From Priestia megaterium (GTDB taxonomy: Bacteria > Bacillota > Bacilli > Bacillales > Bacillaceae_H): DNA of 64,000 nucleotides. The notes under the pieces were generated by a model. The model was not told the DNA's origin and did not search any database. It saw only the letters and a program-made list of their open reading frames with translations. Below, piece after piece: positions 32,698-40,760 of the stretch. The translations under genes and the position numbers were made by a program. Each line of letters starts with the position of its first letter. Positions within the stretch are counted from its first letter, which is position 1. The stretch covers positions 1,464,001 to 1,528,000 of the forward strand of contig NZ_CP085442.1 of the NCBI RefSeq assembly GCF_023824195.1, given 5' to 3'.

Positions 32698-33621
32698 TTA
32701 CTTGCCAAGAAATTTTTGAGTAAAGAAATCTAGTTGATAATCTAATGTGATTGGATCATTAAAATAAAATTCTTTTGCATTTGCTTCAAATACGTGATCA
32801 TTCTTTACAGCAGGAATATTTTTGTACGTATCTGTTTTCTCAAATGATGTATCTCCATCTTGGTTTTTGCTGAAGATTAAATAATCTCCGGCATATTCAG
32901 GAAGAACTTCTGGCGAAATCGCATAGTATCCATCTTTCAAAGCCATTTTCTTTACTTTCTCCGGCATTTTTAATTTCATTTCTTGATAAAGAATTTCCGT
33001 TCCGCGTCCCCAGTTATCGCCAAACACATACAACTGCTTGTCAAAGTTCTCAATAACTGAAACCGTGGTATCTTCGCCAATTTTAGCTTTGATGTCAGAA
33101 CCAGCTTTTGCCGCACGGTTTTTAAAATCGTTTACCCATGCTTGTGCTTCTTTTTCTTTATTTAATAGTTTTCCGATTTCTACATGCTGAGTAAGGTAAT
33201 CTACTTTATCGTATGTATACGTGACGGTAGGAGCAATTTTTTTTAATTTATCAACGTTTTTTGTAGTAGATAAGCCAATAATTAGGTCAGGCTTTAATTT
33301 AATGATCTTTTCTAAATTTTCATCTGATACTTCTTCAACGCCTTTTAATTTCTTTTCAAAGCGGGGATTCATTTTAGACCATGAATCAACTCCGACAATA
33401 TTGACGCCTAACGACATGACGTTACCTGCGTAGGAGCCTAACACTACAACACGTTTCGGGTTAGCCGGAACTTTTACAGGGCCGTCTTCAGATTGATATG
33501 TGATCGTCTTGGATTCGCTGTTTCCTTTACTAGAATCGTTTTTGCTTTCAGTTGAACCGTTGCTGCAGGCACTAATAAGTAGTACGAATATGAGCATGAA
33601 TGGAAGCAGTAATTTTTTCAT
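32698..33621 (-). CDS. yfiY: Siderophore-binding lipoprotein
   Basis: 307 residues. A lipoprotein signal peptide with lipobox LLISACSNG (Cys near residue 19) precedes a class III substrate-binding fold: VVVLGSYAGNVMSLGVNIVGVDSW, KLKPDLIIGLSTT, and the C-terminal lobe FGDNWGRGTEILYQEM. It captures ferric hydroxamate siderophores outside the membrane for the YfiZ-YfhA channel. The ATG follows immediately on the stop of the ATPase gene (TAAATG), with AAGAGGAG inside the ATPase end. Confidence 0.93.
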   Translation of the reverse strand: MKKLLLPFMLIFVLLISACSNGSTESKNDSSKGNSESKTITYQSEDGPVKVPANPKRVVVLGSYAGNVMSLGVNIVGVDSWSKMNPRFEKKLKGVEEVSDENLEKIIKLKPDLIIGLSTTKNVDKLKKIAPTVTYTYDKVDYLTQHVEIGKLLNKEKEAQAWVNDFKNRAAKAGSDIKAKIGEDTTVSVIENFDKQLYVFGDNWGRGTEILYQEMKLKMPEKVKKMALKDGYYAISPEVLPEYAGDYLIFSKNQDGDTSFEKTDTYKNIPAVKNDHVFEANAKEFYFNDPITLDYQLDFFTQKFLGK

Positions 33622-34416
33622 TTAGTTATCTCCTCTTAATAAGTTATACGTGATGCACATTGGTTTATTTGTTCTCGGGTCTCGTCCGATTTCAGCGTCG
33701 ATATGAAACACTTTTTTTAGAACGTCATGCGTAATGACTTCTTCACATTTTCCGGCTTTGACAATTTCACCATCTTTTAAAGCAATAATATAATCTGCAA
33801 AGCGAGCGGCTTGATTTAGATCATGAAGCACCATTACAATTGTACGTTCCTGCTCTTTGTTTAACTTTTGAAGAAGCTCAAGCACTTCTAACTGATGAGC
33901 CATATCCAAGTAGGTAGTAGGCTCATCGAGGAATATAATATCGGTTTCTTGAGCTAAAGCCATTGCAATCCACACTCGCTGACGCTGACCGCCCGAAAGA
34001 GAGTCAACGAGCCGGAATTTATAATCTTTTGTTCCGGTTACTTCAAGCGCCCAGTCAATCGTTTGATAGTCTTGTTTCGACAGACGCCCAAACCCTTTTT
34101 GGTAGGGAAATCGTCCATAAGATACGAGTTCTCCCACAGTTAGGCCTTTAGCACTTTCAGGGGTTTGAGGGAGAATGGCCATTTTTTTAGCGAGTGCTTT
34201 TGTATGTTCTATTGAAATATTTTCACCATCTAAAATAACGGAACCGGATTGATGAGAAATAATGCGGGTGATGGCTTTTAAAAGCGTTGATTTGCCGCAT
34301 CCATTTGAACCAATAATGGTGGTAATCTTTTTGTCTGGAATGTTAACGCTTAAATCCTTTACTATTAGACGTTCACCATAACTAATATGTAATTTCTCTG
34401 TATATAGGCGAACCAT
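33622..34416 (-). CDS. yusV: FecE-type siderophore ABC ATPase
   Basis: 264 residues from the ATG at 34416 (GGAGGG six nt upstream). An upstream in-frame start at 34452 would sit inside the operator region. Walker A GSNGCGKST near residue 37, Q-loop ILPQTPE, signature LSGGQRQRVWIAMAL, Walker B IIFLDEPTTYLD and H-loop VLHDLNQA are all intact. It powers the importer and in B. subtilis YusV also serves other siderophore permeases. It is the first gene of the operon and lies just downstream of a perfect Fur box. Confidence 0.93.
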   Translation of the reverse strand: MVRLYTEKLHISYGERLIVKDLSVNIPDKKITTIIGSNGCGKSTLLKAITRIISHQSGSVILDGENISIEHTKALAKKMAILPQTPESAKGLTVGELVSYGRFPYQKGFGRLSKQDYQTIDWALEVTGTKDYKFRLVDSLSGGQRQRVWIAMALAQETDIIFLDEPTTYLDMAHQLEVLELLQKLNKEQERTIVMVLHDLNQAARFADYIIALKDGEIVKAGKCEEVITHDVLKKVFHIDAEIGRDPRTNKPMCITYNLLRGDN

Positions 34417-34453
34417 ATCTGACCCTCCGTTTACGTTTAATACAACAAACACC

Positions 34454-34468
34454 TGATAATGATTATCA
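34454..34468. promoter_or_regulatory. Fur box for the siderophore operon
   Basis: TGATAAT-G-ATTATCA is an exact match to the 7-1-7 Fur consensus, 38 bp upstream of the yusV start codon. Confidence 0.92.
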
Positions 34469-34560
34469 GTATCGTTTACTTTACATACTATAATTCGAAC
34501 GTTTCAGGATGTCAATAGTTATTTTTATTGTCAAAACGGTGAAGAAGATGTATATTCAAA

Positions 34561-34575
34561 TGAGAATGATAATCA
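34561..34575. promoter_or_regulatory. Fur box for the reductase gene
   Basis: TGAGAAT-G-ATAATCA has two mismatches to the 7-1-7 Fur consensus and lies 30 bp upstream of the reductase start codon. Confidence 0.8.
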
Positions 34576-34605
34576 ATAACAATTAATTGCAAGGAGTGGG
34601 TGTTC

Positions 34606-35655
34606 ATGACACATAACGAACTGTTTGACGTGACAATTATAGGCGGGGGACCTGCTGGCCTTTACTCTGCCTTTTATAGTGGACTAAGAGAAATGAAAAC
34701 AAAGCTAATTGAATATCAGCCCAAGCTAGGCGGAAAACTTCACGTTTATCCTGAAAAAATGATTTGGGATGTAGGAGGACAAACTCCTATTTCTGGTGCG
34801 AAGCTTATTGAACAGCTTGTTGAACAAGGGCTGACGTTTGATCCAACTGTTGTTTTAAATGAGAAAGTTGAATCCATTTCCCGCTTAGAAGATGGTACTT
34901 TCCAGCTGACGAGTTCTTCAGGTGAACACCATTACTCTAAAACCATTATCCTTGCTGTCGGAGGAGGTATTTTAAATCCGCAAAAGCTCAAAATTGAAGG
35001 GGCAGAACGATTTGAAATATCAAACTTAAACTATACGGTTAAATCTCTGCAGCATTTTAAAAATAAAACGGTGATTGTTTCCGGGGGAGGCAATTCAGCC
35101 ATTGATTGGGCAAATGAGCTAGAGTCCGTTGCTAAAAAAGTATATATTTCGTACCGAAACAGTGAACTAAACGGTCATGAAGCACAGGTGAGACAATTAA
35201 TAAACAGTTCAGCTCGGTGTCTGCTTAACACATCTATTACAAAATTAGTGGCTGATGCGGCGCATGAATTTATTGAAAAAGTTGAGCTGACTAATCATCA
35301 AACCGGTGAAATTTCTTATTTGCCGATTGACGAAGTTATTATTAATCACGGTTATGAAAGAGACACCGAACTGTTAAAAAGCAGTGAATTACATATTAAA
35401 ACCATTGATGACTGCTATGTTGCAGGTAACGCAGCAAGCGAAACGTCTGTAGAAGGCATGTATGCAGCAGGAGACATTCTCATGCACGAAGGAAAAGTCC
35501 ATTTAATTACCGGTGCTTTTCAAGATGCTGCTAATGCCGTAAACAAAGCAAAACAATTCGTTCAGCCCTCAGCTGCTAAGGCGGCTATGGTTTCTTCTCA
35601 TAATGAAGTATTTAAAAAGCGTAATTCAGCACTAATTAAACAAATGATGAAGTAA
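34606..35655 (+). CDS. ycgT: Ferredoxin/flavodoxin-NADP reductase (YcgT-like)
   Basis: 349 residues from the ATG at 34606 (AAGGAG 9 nt upstream; a GTG at 34600 is too close). It is a thioredoxin-reductase-like type 2 FNR. FAD motif IIGGGPAGLYSAFYSGL, then EYQPKLGGKLHVYPEKMIWDVGG, NADPH motif VSGGGNSAIDWANEL, and C-terminal YAAGDILMHEGKVHLITGAFQDA. There is no CxxC redox pair, which separates it from thioredoxin reductase. In B. subtilis ycgT is Fur-regulated. It may supply electrons for reductive release of iron from siderophores (inference from context). Confidence 0.9.
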   Translation: MTHNELFDVTIIGGGPAGLYSAFYSGLREMKTKLIEYQPKLGGKLHVYPEKMIWDVGGQTPISGAKLIEQLVEQGLTFDPTVVLNEKVESISRLEDGTFQLTSSSGEHHYSKTIILAVGGGILNPQKLKIEGAERFEISNLNYTVKSLQHFKNKTVIVSGGGNSAIDWANELESVAKKVYISYRNSELNGHEAQVRQLINSSARCLLNTSITKLVADAAHEFIEKVELTNHQTGEISYLPIDEVIINHGYERDTELLKSSELHIKTIDDCYVAGNAASETSVEGMYAAGDILMHEGKVHLITGAFQDAANAVNKAKQFVQPSAAKAAMVSSHNEVFKKRNSALIKQMMK

Positions 35656-35749
35656 AGCGAGGTGCAATGTGCATGTCGCTTCTTTCTCTACGATGGAATT
35701 ATCTACATGGAGAGGCAGGGAACGAAAAAAGAAAAGAGAAATATAATAA

Positions 35750-35765
35750 AAGAAAACGCTTACAT
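35750..35765 (+). promoter_or_regulatory. Candidate cre site overlapping the PLP-enzyme promoter
   Basis: AAGAAAACGCTTACAT matches the CcpA cre consensus WTGNAANCGNWNNCAW except one base. A TATAAT lies at 35742-35747, three bases upstream, so bound CcpA could block transcription. Confidence 0.45.
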
Positions 35766-35808
35766 TTTTAAAATGACACAGCGCTTGTTTGCATAAGGGG
35801 GAAGCCGT

Positions 35809-36996
35809 ATGAACGAAAAAGAGAAATATCAGTTTGAAACAAAAGCCATTCACGCAGGGTATGAATCAAAACATCATTTTGATAGTTTAGCTCCGCCTAT
35901 TTATCAAACGTCTACATTTACATTTTCATCTCTAGAACAAGGTGCAAACCGGTTTAGCGGAGCAGAAAATGGTTATGTATATTCCCGGTTATCTAATCCA
36001 ACGGTCACCATTTTAGAAGAGCGTATGGCACAGCTTGAAGAAGGAGAAGCCGCTTTGGCATTTGGATCAGGAATGGCCGCAGTATCGGCTGTATTGATTG
36101 GACTTACAAAAGCAGGCGATCATATTTTATGTTCTAAAGGAGTGTATGGATGTACGTTTGGTCTGCTGGAAATGCTTGAGGAAAAATATCAAATCCATCA
36201 TTCTTTCTCCAACTTGGAAAATGAGGAAGAAATTCTTGCTGCTATCAGAGAAGATACAGCATGTATTTATATTGAAACACCGATTAACCCGACTATGACT
36301 TTAGTAGATTTAGAGTTAGTTACTTCTATCGCCAAACAAAAGGGAATTCCCGTGGTAGTAGACAATACCTTTTCAACTCCTTATTTGCAACAGCCGCTGA
36401 AGCTTGGATGCGACTTAGTCATTCATAGCGCAACTAAATTTATTGGTGGACACGGAGATGTTGTCGCAGGGATTGTAGTAGGGAACGAAGAGGTTATTTC
36501 CGTACTGCGCAAAACGACGCAAAAAGATATCGGAGGCATTCTTTCACCATTTGATGCTTGGCTGTTACTCCGAGGCTTAAAAACGCTGGCCGTTCGAATG
36601 GATCGTCACTGTGAGAATGCTGAACATATCGCAAAACAATTAAGTCTCCATCCCAAGGTAAAAGCCGTTTATTATCCAGGTGATAAAAAGAGCACTGCTT
36701 ATTCTCTTATGCAAAAGCAAATGAAAAAAGGAGGGGGGCTTCTCTCCTTTGAAGTGAAAGGAGGTTATGAAGAAACCGTAAAAGTGGTCAATCAGCTTAA
36801 GCTCATTTCCATTGCAGTAAGTCTTGGAGATGCTGAAACACTTATTCAGCATCCTGCCTCTATGACGCATGCAGTTGTGCCGGAAGAAGCTCGGAAAGAA
36901 ATGGGAATCTCAAACGAACTCCTTCGTTTATCAGTTGGACTGGAAGCTTGGGAAGATATTATGAAAGATTTACAGCAGGCATTAGATAGTATATAA
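35809..36996 (+). CDS. Cys/Met-metabolism PLP enzyme, methionine gamma-lyase type
   Basis: 395 residues. The gamma-family fold-type I motifs are present: YSRLSNPTVTILEERMAQLE, SGMAAVSAVL, VVDNTFSTPYLQQPL, the PLP lysine in VIHSATKFIGGHGD near residue 208, and late QHPASMTHAVVPEE. The GVYGCTFGLLEM stretch has Cys at a position (YGCT) characteristic of methionine gamma-lyases, so the likely reaction is methionine to methanethiol, 2-oxobutyrate and ammonia. Cystathionine gamma-synthase or lyase are alternatives. The ATG at 35809 has AAGGGGGAA upstream. It is a single gene ending in a strong terminator. Confidence 0.88.
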   Translation: MNEKEKYQFETKAIHAGYESKHHFDSLAPPIYQTSTFTFSSLEQGANRFSGAENGYVYSRLSNPTVTILEERMAQLEEGEAALAFGSGMAAVSAVLIGLTKAGDHILCSKGVYGCTFGLLEMLEEKYQIHHSFSNLENEEEILAAIREDTACIYIETPINPTMTLVDLELVTSIAKQKGIPVVVDNTFSTPYLQQPLKLGCDLVIHSATKFIGGHGDVVAGIVVGNEEVISVLRKTTQKDIGGILSPFDAWLLLRGLKTLAVRMDRHCENAEHIAKQLSLHPKVKAVYYPGDKKSTAYSLMQKQMKKGGGLLSFEVKGGYEETVKVVNQLKLISIAVSLGDAETLIQHPASMTHAVVPEEARKEMGISNELLRLSVGLEAWEDIMKDLQQALDSI

Positions 36997-37005
36997 CAAA
37001 CGCTC

Positions 37006-37053
37006 AAACAACGCTTGAAGTATCTTAAGGATATTTCAAGCGTTGTTTTTTGA
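37006..37053 (+). terminator. Rho-independent terminator
   Basis: AAACAACGCTTGAA (37006-37019) pairs perfectly with TTCAAGCGTTGTTT (37035-37048), followed by TTT. Confidence 0.88.
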
Positions 37054-37209
37054 ATATCAACCGCATGTCATCACTCATACATCCTTTTTTGCGAGTGGAA
37101 CTTTACCTACATCTTTAGACAAATGTCCTAGACAGAAGAGATGCCTTTCAATAGACTAAAGGTTATCTGTGAAAATACAATATTTAGGTAAGGAAGGTGC
37201 TCTGCTATT

Positions 37210-38454
37210 ATGCTTCATAATCCAACTGGAAAAAAACGTCTAGGATTGGCGTTTCTTCTCAGCACGCTTGCGATATTAGGTCCGCTTAATATCGATATGT
37301 ATTTGCCAAGTTTTCCTGCTATTGCTGATCATTTAGATGCGCGAGCTTCACTTGTACAGCTTAGCTTAACATCGTGTTTACTAGGACTTGCCGTTGGTCA
37401 AATCGTGATTGGTCCAATCAGTGATGCGAAGGGAAGAAAAGGACCTTTACTCATTTCCATCTCTTTATTTATGTTATCGTCATTGCTCTGTGCGCTGGCT
37501 CCTACTATCACGGCTTTAGTCATCGCACGCTTTTTGCAGGGGTTTACGGCTTCGGCAGGAGTTGTTCTTTCTCGCGCCATTGTCAGAGACGTTTTTAGTG
37601 GAAGAGAGCTTACGAAGTTTTTTGCTCTGTTAATGGTTATCAATGCCTTTGCACCAATGATAGCACCAATGGCCGGAGGTGCTATTTTACTTCTTCCTTT
37701 TGCAAGCTGGCATACTATTTTCTTGTTTTTAAGTTTAATAGGTCTTTTAATTGTTTTAACAATCTCAATGCGTTTAAAAGAAACTTTGCCAATTGAAAAT
37801 AGAACGCCAAGTTCAATTGGTCATTCCGTTCGCACAATGGGCAGTTTATTACAAGACCGTTCTTTTATTGGGTATGCCTTAATTGTCGGACTGGTCCACG
37901 GAGGAAGCTTTGCTTATGTATCAGGCACTCCGTTTGTCTATCAAGGGATATACCATGTTTCTCCGCAAGTTTTTAGCATTTTGTTTGGCATTAACGGCTT
38001 GGCCATTGTGACTGGAAGCTTTATTATTGGGCGCTTTAGCGGAATTCTTCATGAAAGAAGCCTGCTTCGCATTGCCGTGATTACGGCTGTAAGTGCTACT
38101 AGCGTACTTCTTATCATGACCATGCTTAAAGGGCCGCTTGCTACGATTGTTATTCCCATTTTTATTTACATGATCTCTATAGGAATGACGATCACAGGCT
38201 CCGTGACATTGGCAATGAAAAATCAAGGACATAGAGCAGGAAGTGCGAGTGCCGTGTTAGGCATGCTTCCACTAACTTTAGGATCAATTGTTTCTCCTTT
38301 AGTGGGTATTAACGAAACCACAGCGATTCCGATGGCTGCTATTTTATTTAGTACGGCGCTTTTGGGTTTTGTAGCTTTCTTTACGTTAACTAAAAACAAG
38401 AAAGAAACAGAAAAGTGCGACGTTAACGAGTTTAAAACGGAGGTTTCTCCGTAA
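37210..38454 (+). CDS. Bcr/CflA family drug-resistance MFS transporter
   Basis: 414 residues, 12 helices. Start of helix 1 (LGPLNIDMYLPSFPAIADHL) contains the DMYLP signature of the DHA1 Bcr/CflA subfamily. GPISDAKGRKGPLL is the loop 2-3 motif, ALVIARFLQGFTASAGVVLSRAIVRD is helix 4-5 with the conserved Arg, and FAPMIAPMAGGAI is antiporter motif C. Members export bicyclomycin, chloramphenicol and other compounds. The substrate here is not known. An AAGGTGCT site lies upstream of the ATG at 37210. Confidence 0.9.
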   Translation: MLHNPTGKKRLGLAFLLSTLAILGPLNIDMYLPSFPAIADHLDARASLVQLSLTSCLLGLAVGQIVIGPISDAKGRKGPLLISISLFMLSSLLCALAPTITALVIARFLQGFTASAGVVLSRAIVRDVFSGRELTKFFALLMVINAFAPMIAPMAGGAILLLPFASWHTIFLFLSLIGLLIVLTISMRLKETLPIENRTPSSIGHSVRTMGSLLQDRSFIGYALIVGLVHGGSFAYVSGTPFVYQGIYHVSPQVFSILFGINGLAIVTGSFIIGRFSGILHERSLLRIAVITAVSATSVLLIMTMLKGPLATIVIPIFIYMISIGMTITGSVTLAMKNQGHRAGSASAVLGMLPLTLGSIVSPLVGINETTAIPMAAILFSTALLGFVAFFTLTKNKKETEKCDVNEFKTEVSP

Positions 38455-38476
38455 TCACTTTTTTGATTGTTTGAAA

Positions 38477-38506
38477 GCATCACTCCTTTGTAAAAATGAG
38501 TGGTGC
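38477..38506 (+). terminator. Weak terminator hairpin
   Basis: GCATCACTC (38477-38485) pairs with GAGTGGTGC (38498-38506) with one G-T, followed by AAATTTATTC. Confidence 0.5.
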
Positions 38507-38571
38507 AAATTTATTCAAGTATTGGATAATATATGCTAACCTTAGGACATGATCGAAAGGAGTGGATAATA

Positions 38572-39414
38572 ATGAGTAAAGTAATTCCTGAAATAACCCT
38601 TAATGACGGGGTAACCTTGCCTGCTATAGGTTTTGGTACATACAAGCTTAACGGAAATGAAGGCGTCAACGCTATAACGAGTGCGATTGATGTAGGGTAT
38701 CGTCTAATTGATACTGCTTATAATTACGAAAATGAAGGCACTGTAGGGCAAGCTCTCCGAAGAACATCGGTTTCTAGACAAGAATTATTCGTTACGTCTA
38801 AACTCCCAGGGCGATACCATACGTATGACAAAGCAATTCCTACCATCCAAGAATCTTTATATCGCGCGAATTTAGACTATTACGATTTGTATCTTATTCA
38901 TTGGCCTAATCCTAAACAAGATCATTATGTAGAAGCTTGGCAAGCATTGATTGATGCGAAGCGCTGGGGCTTAATTCGTTCAATTGGTGTTTGTAATTTT
39001 CTTCCCGAGCATATTGAGCGCTTGGAAAAAGAGACCGGCATTTTACCAAGTATCAATCAAATAGAACTGCATCCTTTTTTTAATCAACATCAATATCGAA
39101 ATTGGTATCAAGAGAAAAACATTCAAATTGAATCTTGGAGTCCACTAGGGCGAGCAAGTGCTGTTTTAGAAAATGAAACAATTAAACAAATTGCCGACCG
39201 TCATAATAAGACAGTTTCACAAGTGATTTTGCGATGGCATTATCAGCTAGGGGCGATTTCAATTCCAAAATCGTCATCTCGCAAGCGGCAGCTTGAAAAC
39301 ATATCCATTTTTTCATTTTCTTTAGATGAAACTGAAATGAATATGATTTCAGAATTGAACCGCGAGGATGGAAGACTTAATAATCAAGACCCCGCTGCTT
39401 ATGAAGAATTTTAA
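38572..39414 (+). CDS. Aldo/keto reductase
   Basis: 280 residues from the ATG at 38572 (AAAGGAG upstream; an earlier in-frame start at 38533 is not supported). AKR signatures: PAIGFGTYKLNG near the start, the catalytic Asp and Tyr in RLIDTAYNYENEGTVG, Lys in VTSKLPGR, and His in LYLIHWPNP. The NADPH-binding end SIPKSSSRKRQLENI is intact. It resembles YvgN/YtbE-type Bacillus reductases for methylglyoxal and other aldehydes. The physiological substrate is open. Single gene with its own terminator. Confidence 0.92.
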   Translation: MSKVIPEITLNDGVTLPAIGFGTYKLNGNEGVNAITSAIDVGYRLIDTAYNYENEGTVGQALRRTSVSRQELFVTSKLPGRYHTYDKAIPTIQESLYRANLDYYDLYLIHWPNPKQDHYVEAWQALIDAKRWGLIRSIGVCNFLPEHIERLEKETGILPSINQIELHPFFNQHQYRNWYQEKNIQIESWSPLGRASAVLENETIKQIADRHNKTVSQVILRWHYQLGAISIPKSSSRKRQLENISIFSFSLDETEMNMISELNREDGRLNNQDPAAYEEF

Positions 39415-39421
39415 CTATAAG

Positions 39422-39452
39422 GCCTCACTTATTTTTTAAGTGAGGCTTTTCT
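39422..39452 (+). terminator. Rho-independent terminator
   Basis: GCCTCACTTA (39422-39431) and TAAGTGAGGC (39437-39446) pair perfectly around a T5 loop, then TTTT. Confidence 0.85.
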
Positions 39453-39553
39453 TCTATAATTTTTAGTTATTTAAGCTTGAAAATAGTCCGTTTAGTTCTA
39501 ACGATTGTAGGAGAAAATGTGTTAAAATATTCCGAAAAAAGGAGTGGTGAACC

Positions 39554-40039
39554 ATGGAAAAAGTAGTAAAAGCGATTCAAGACGAATATCCGGATGATTT
39601 TGCATGGTGTTACGGCTGCGGCCGATTAAATCAAGACGGCTATCATTTTCGGACAGGATGGTTAGGTGAAAAAACAATTACCCTTTATACACCTAAGGCT
39701 GAACATACAGCCATACCAGGATTTGTTTATGGCGGACTTCTTGCATCACTGATTGATTGCCATGGAACAGGCTCTGCATCTCTTGCTCTATACCGTAAAA
39801 ATGGCTACGAAATAGGAGACTCAGCAGAGCCGCCGCGGTTTGTTACCGGTTCTCTCCACGTAGATTTTAAAAAACCAACGCCACAGGGTGAAGTACTAAA
39901 AGCGATAGGAACGGTTGAAGAAATTCACCCGAAGAAATGGAGAGTTAAAACAGAAGTATACGCGAGTGACATCATTGTTGCGACCGGAGAAGTTGTGGCA
40001 GTTGTTATGCCAAATACGTTTAAACGCAAAGAAGACTAA
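39554..40039 (+). CDS. PaaI-type hotdog-fold thioesterase
   Basis: 161 residues. The hotdog signature is GFVYGGLLASLIDCHGTGSASLAL near residue 56, followed by VTGSLHVDFKKPTPQG. An N-terminal WCYGCGRLNQDGYHF pattern (CxxC near residue 19) occurs in a subset of PaaI-like thioesterases. The Asp in SLIDCHG fits the usual catalytic position. It likely hydrolyses acyl-CoA, substrate unknown. The ATG at 39554 has AAAAGGAGTGG upstream. A small gene follows 50 bp later, probably in the same transcript. Confidence 0.85.
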   Translation: MEKVVKAIQDEYPDDFAWCYGCGRLNQDGYHFRTGWLGEKTITLYTPKAEHTAIPGFVYGGLLASLIDCHGTGSASLALYRKNGYEIGDSAEPPRFVTGSLHVDFKKPTPQGEVLKAIGTVEEIHPKKWRVKTEVYASDIIVATGEVVAVVMPNTFKRKED

Positions 40040-40089
40040 AAAATGAAAAGTGCAGTACAAAACAGTTACATAAAAGGGGAGGAAAAGGT

Positions 40090-40338
40090 ATGGGTAAATG
40101 TAATTTAGACCACTCGGTAGAAGATGTAAAACAGAAGTTTAACTCGCAGTCACAATGGCTGCCAGAAGATGTTCGCTCGTTATTTCATGAGTTTCTCGTA
40201 CGAAATCCTTCGCAAACAACATTAAACGAGATGTTTCATTTGCTGAAGAAATATGATTTGGTTGATGAACAAGAAAGAAAAGAGCGAGATCGAAAAATCA
40301 AATGGCTGATATTAAATAAAGAAGATACGAAGGCTTAA
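40090..40338 (+). CDS. Small soluble protein of unknown function (82 aa)
   Basis: An 82-residue, charged, probably helical protein: MGKCNLDHSVEDVKQKFNS, WLPEDVRSLFHEFLVRNPSQTTLNEMFHLLKKYDLV and a basic C-terminus. A GGGGAGGAAAAGG site precedes the ATG. It is downstream of the thioesterase in the same direction. No domain recognised; it looks group-specific to related Bacilli. Repeat copy 3 begins 55 bp after the stop. Confidence 0.65.
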   Translation: MGKCNLDHSVEDVKQKFNSQSQWLPEDVRSLFHEFLVRNPSQTTLNEMFHLLKKYDLVDEQERKERDRKIKWLILNKEDTKA

Positions 40339-40393
40339 GTTTTTATCAATGAGTGACATTACTAGGTTTTAATAATAAATTTTTAATATTTTA

Positions 40394-40745
40394 AAAGGGG
40401 TTAAGACATAACTAAATGGATCCAATCTAAAGACCAACAACTAGTATACATGAGCTGAACCGCTTGTGACACCGCAGTTGATTTTCGTGCAAGACTTCGC
40501 TTTCCGCGGGCGGCCGCTGAGCCTCCTCGTCGCATACGCTCCTGCGGGGTCTCACCTGTTCCGCTTTTCCCGCAGGAGTCTTCGTCTTGCCCTCCAATCA
40601 ACAACTAGAAGCAACTACATACAGTAAGCCTACGTTTACGACCACAATGAAAAAATCCGAACGAGTTGGATTTTCCATCAAGAATCTCGCTTCATCGTTC
40701 GGATCTTTCTTCAAATAAAATGCTTTTACCCCAGCCTCTTTTTAA
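40394..40745 (-). repeat. Dispersed structured repeat element, copy 3 (MITE-like, inverted)
   Basis: Read on the minus strand it starts AAAAAGAGGCTGGGGTAAAAG and ends GTTATGTCTTAACCCC. The hairpin ATCCGAACGA with TCGTTCGGAT (about 40660-40704) is followed by TTTTTTC. The core carries the same stems: outer 40596-40605 with 40474-40483, and GCAAGAC with GTCTTGC (40584-40590 and 40489-40495), a pair that is GCAAGGC/GCCTTGC in copy 1. It fills the gap between the small gene at 40090 and convergent zwf. Confidence 0.85.
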
Positions 40746-40760
40746 CGAGATTAAAAGTAA

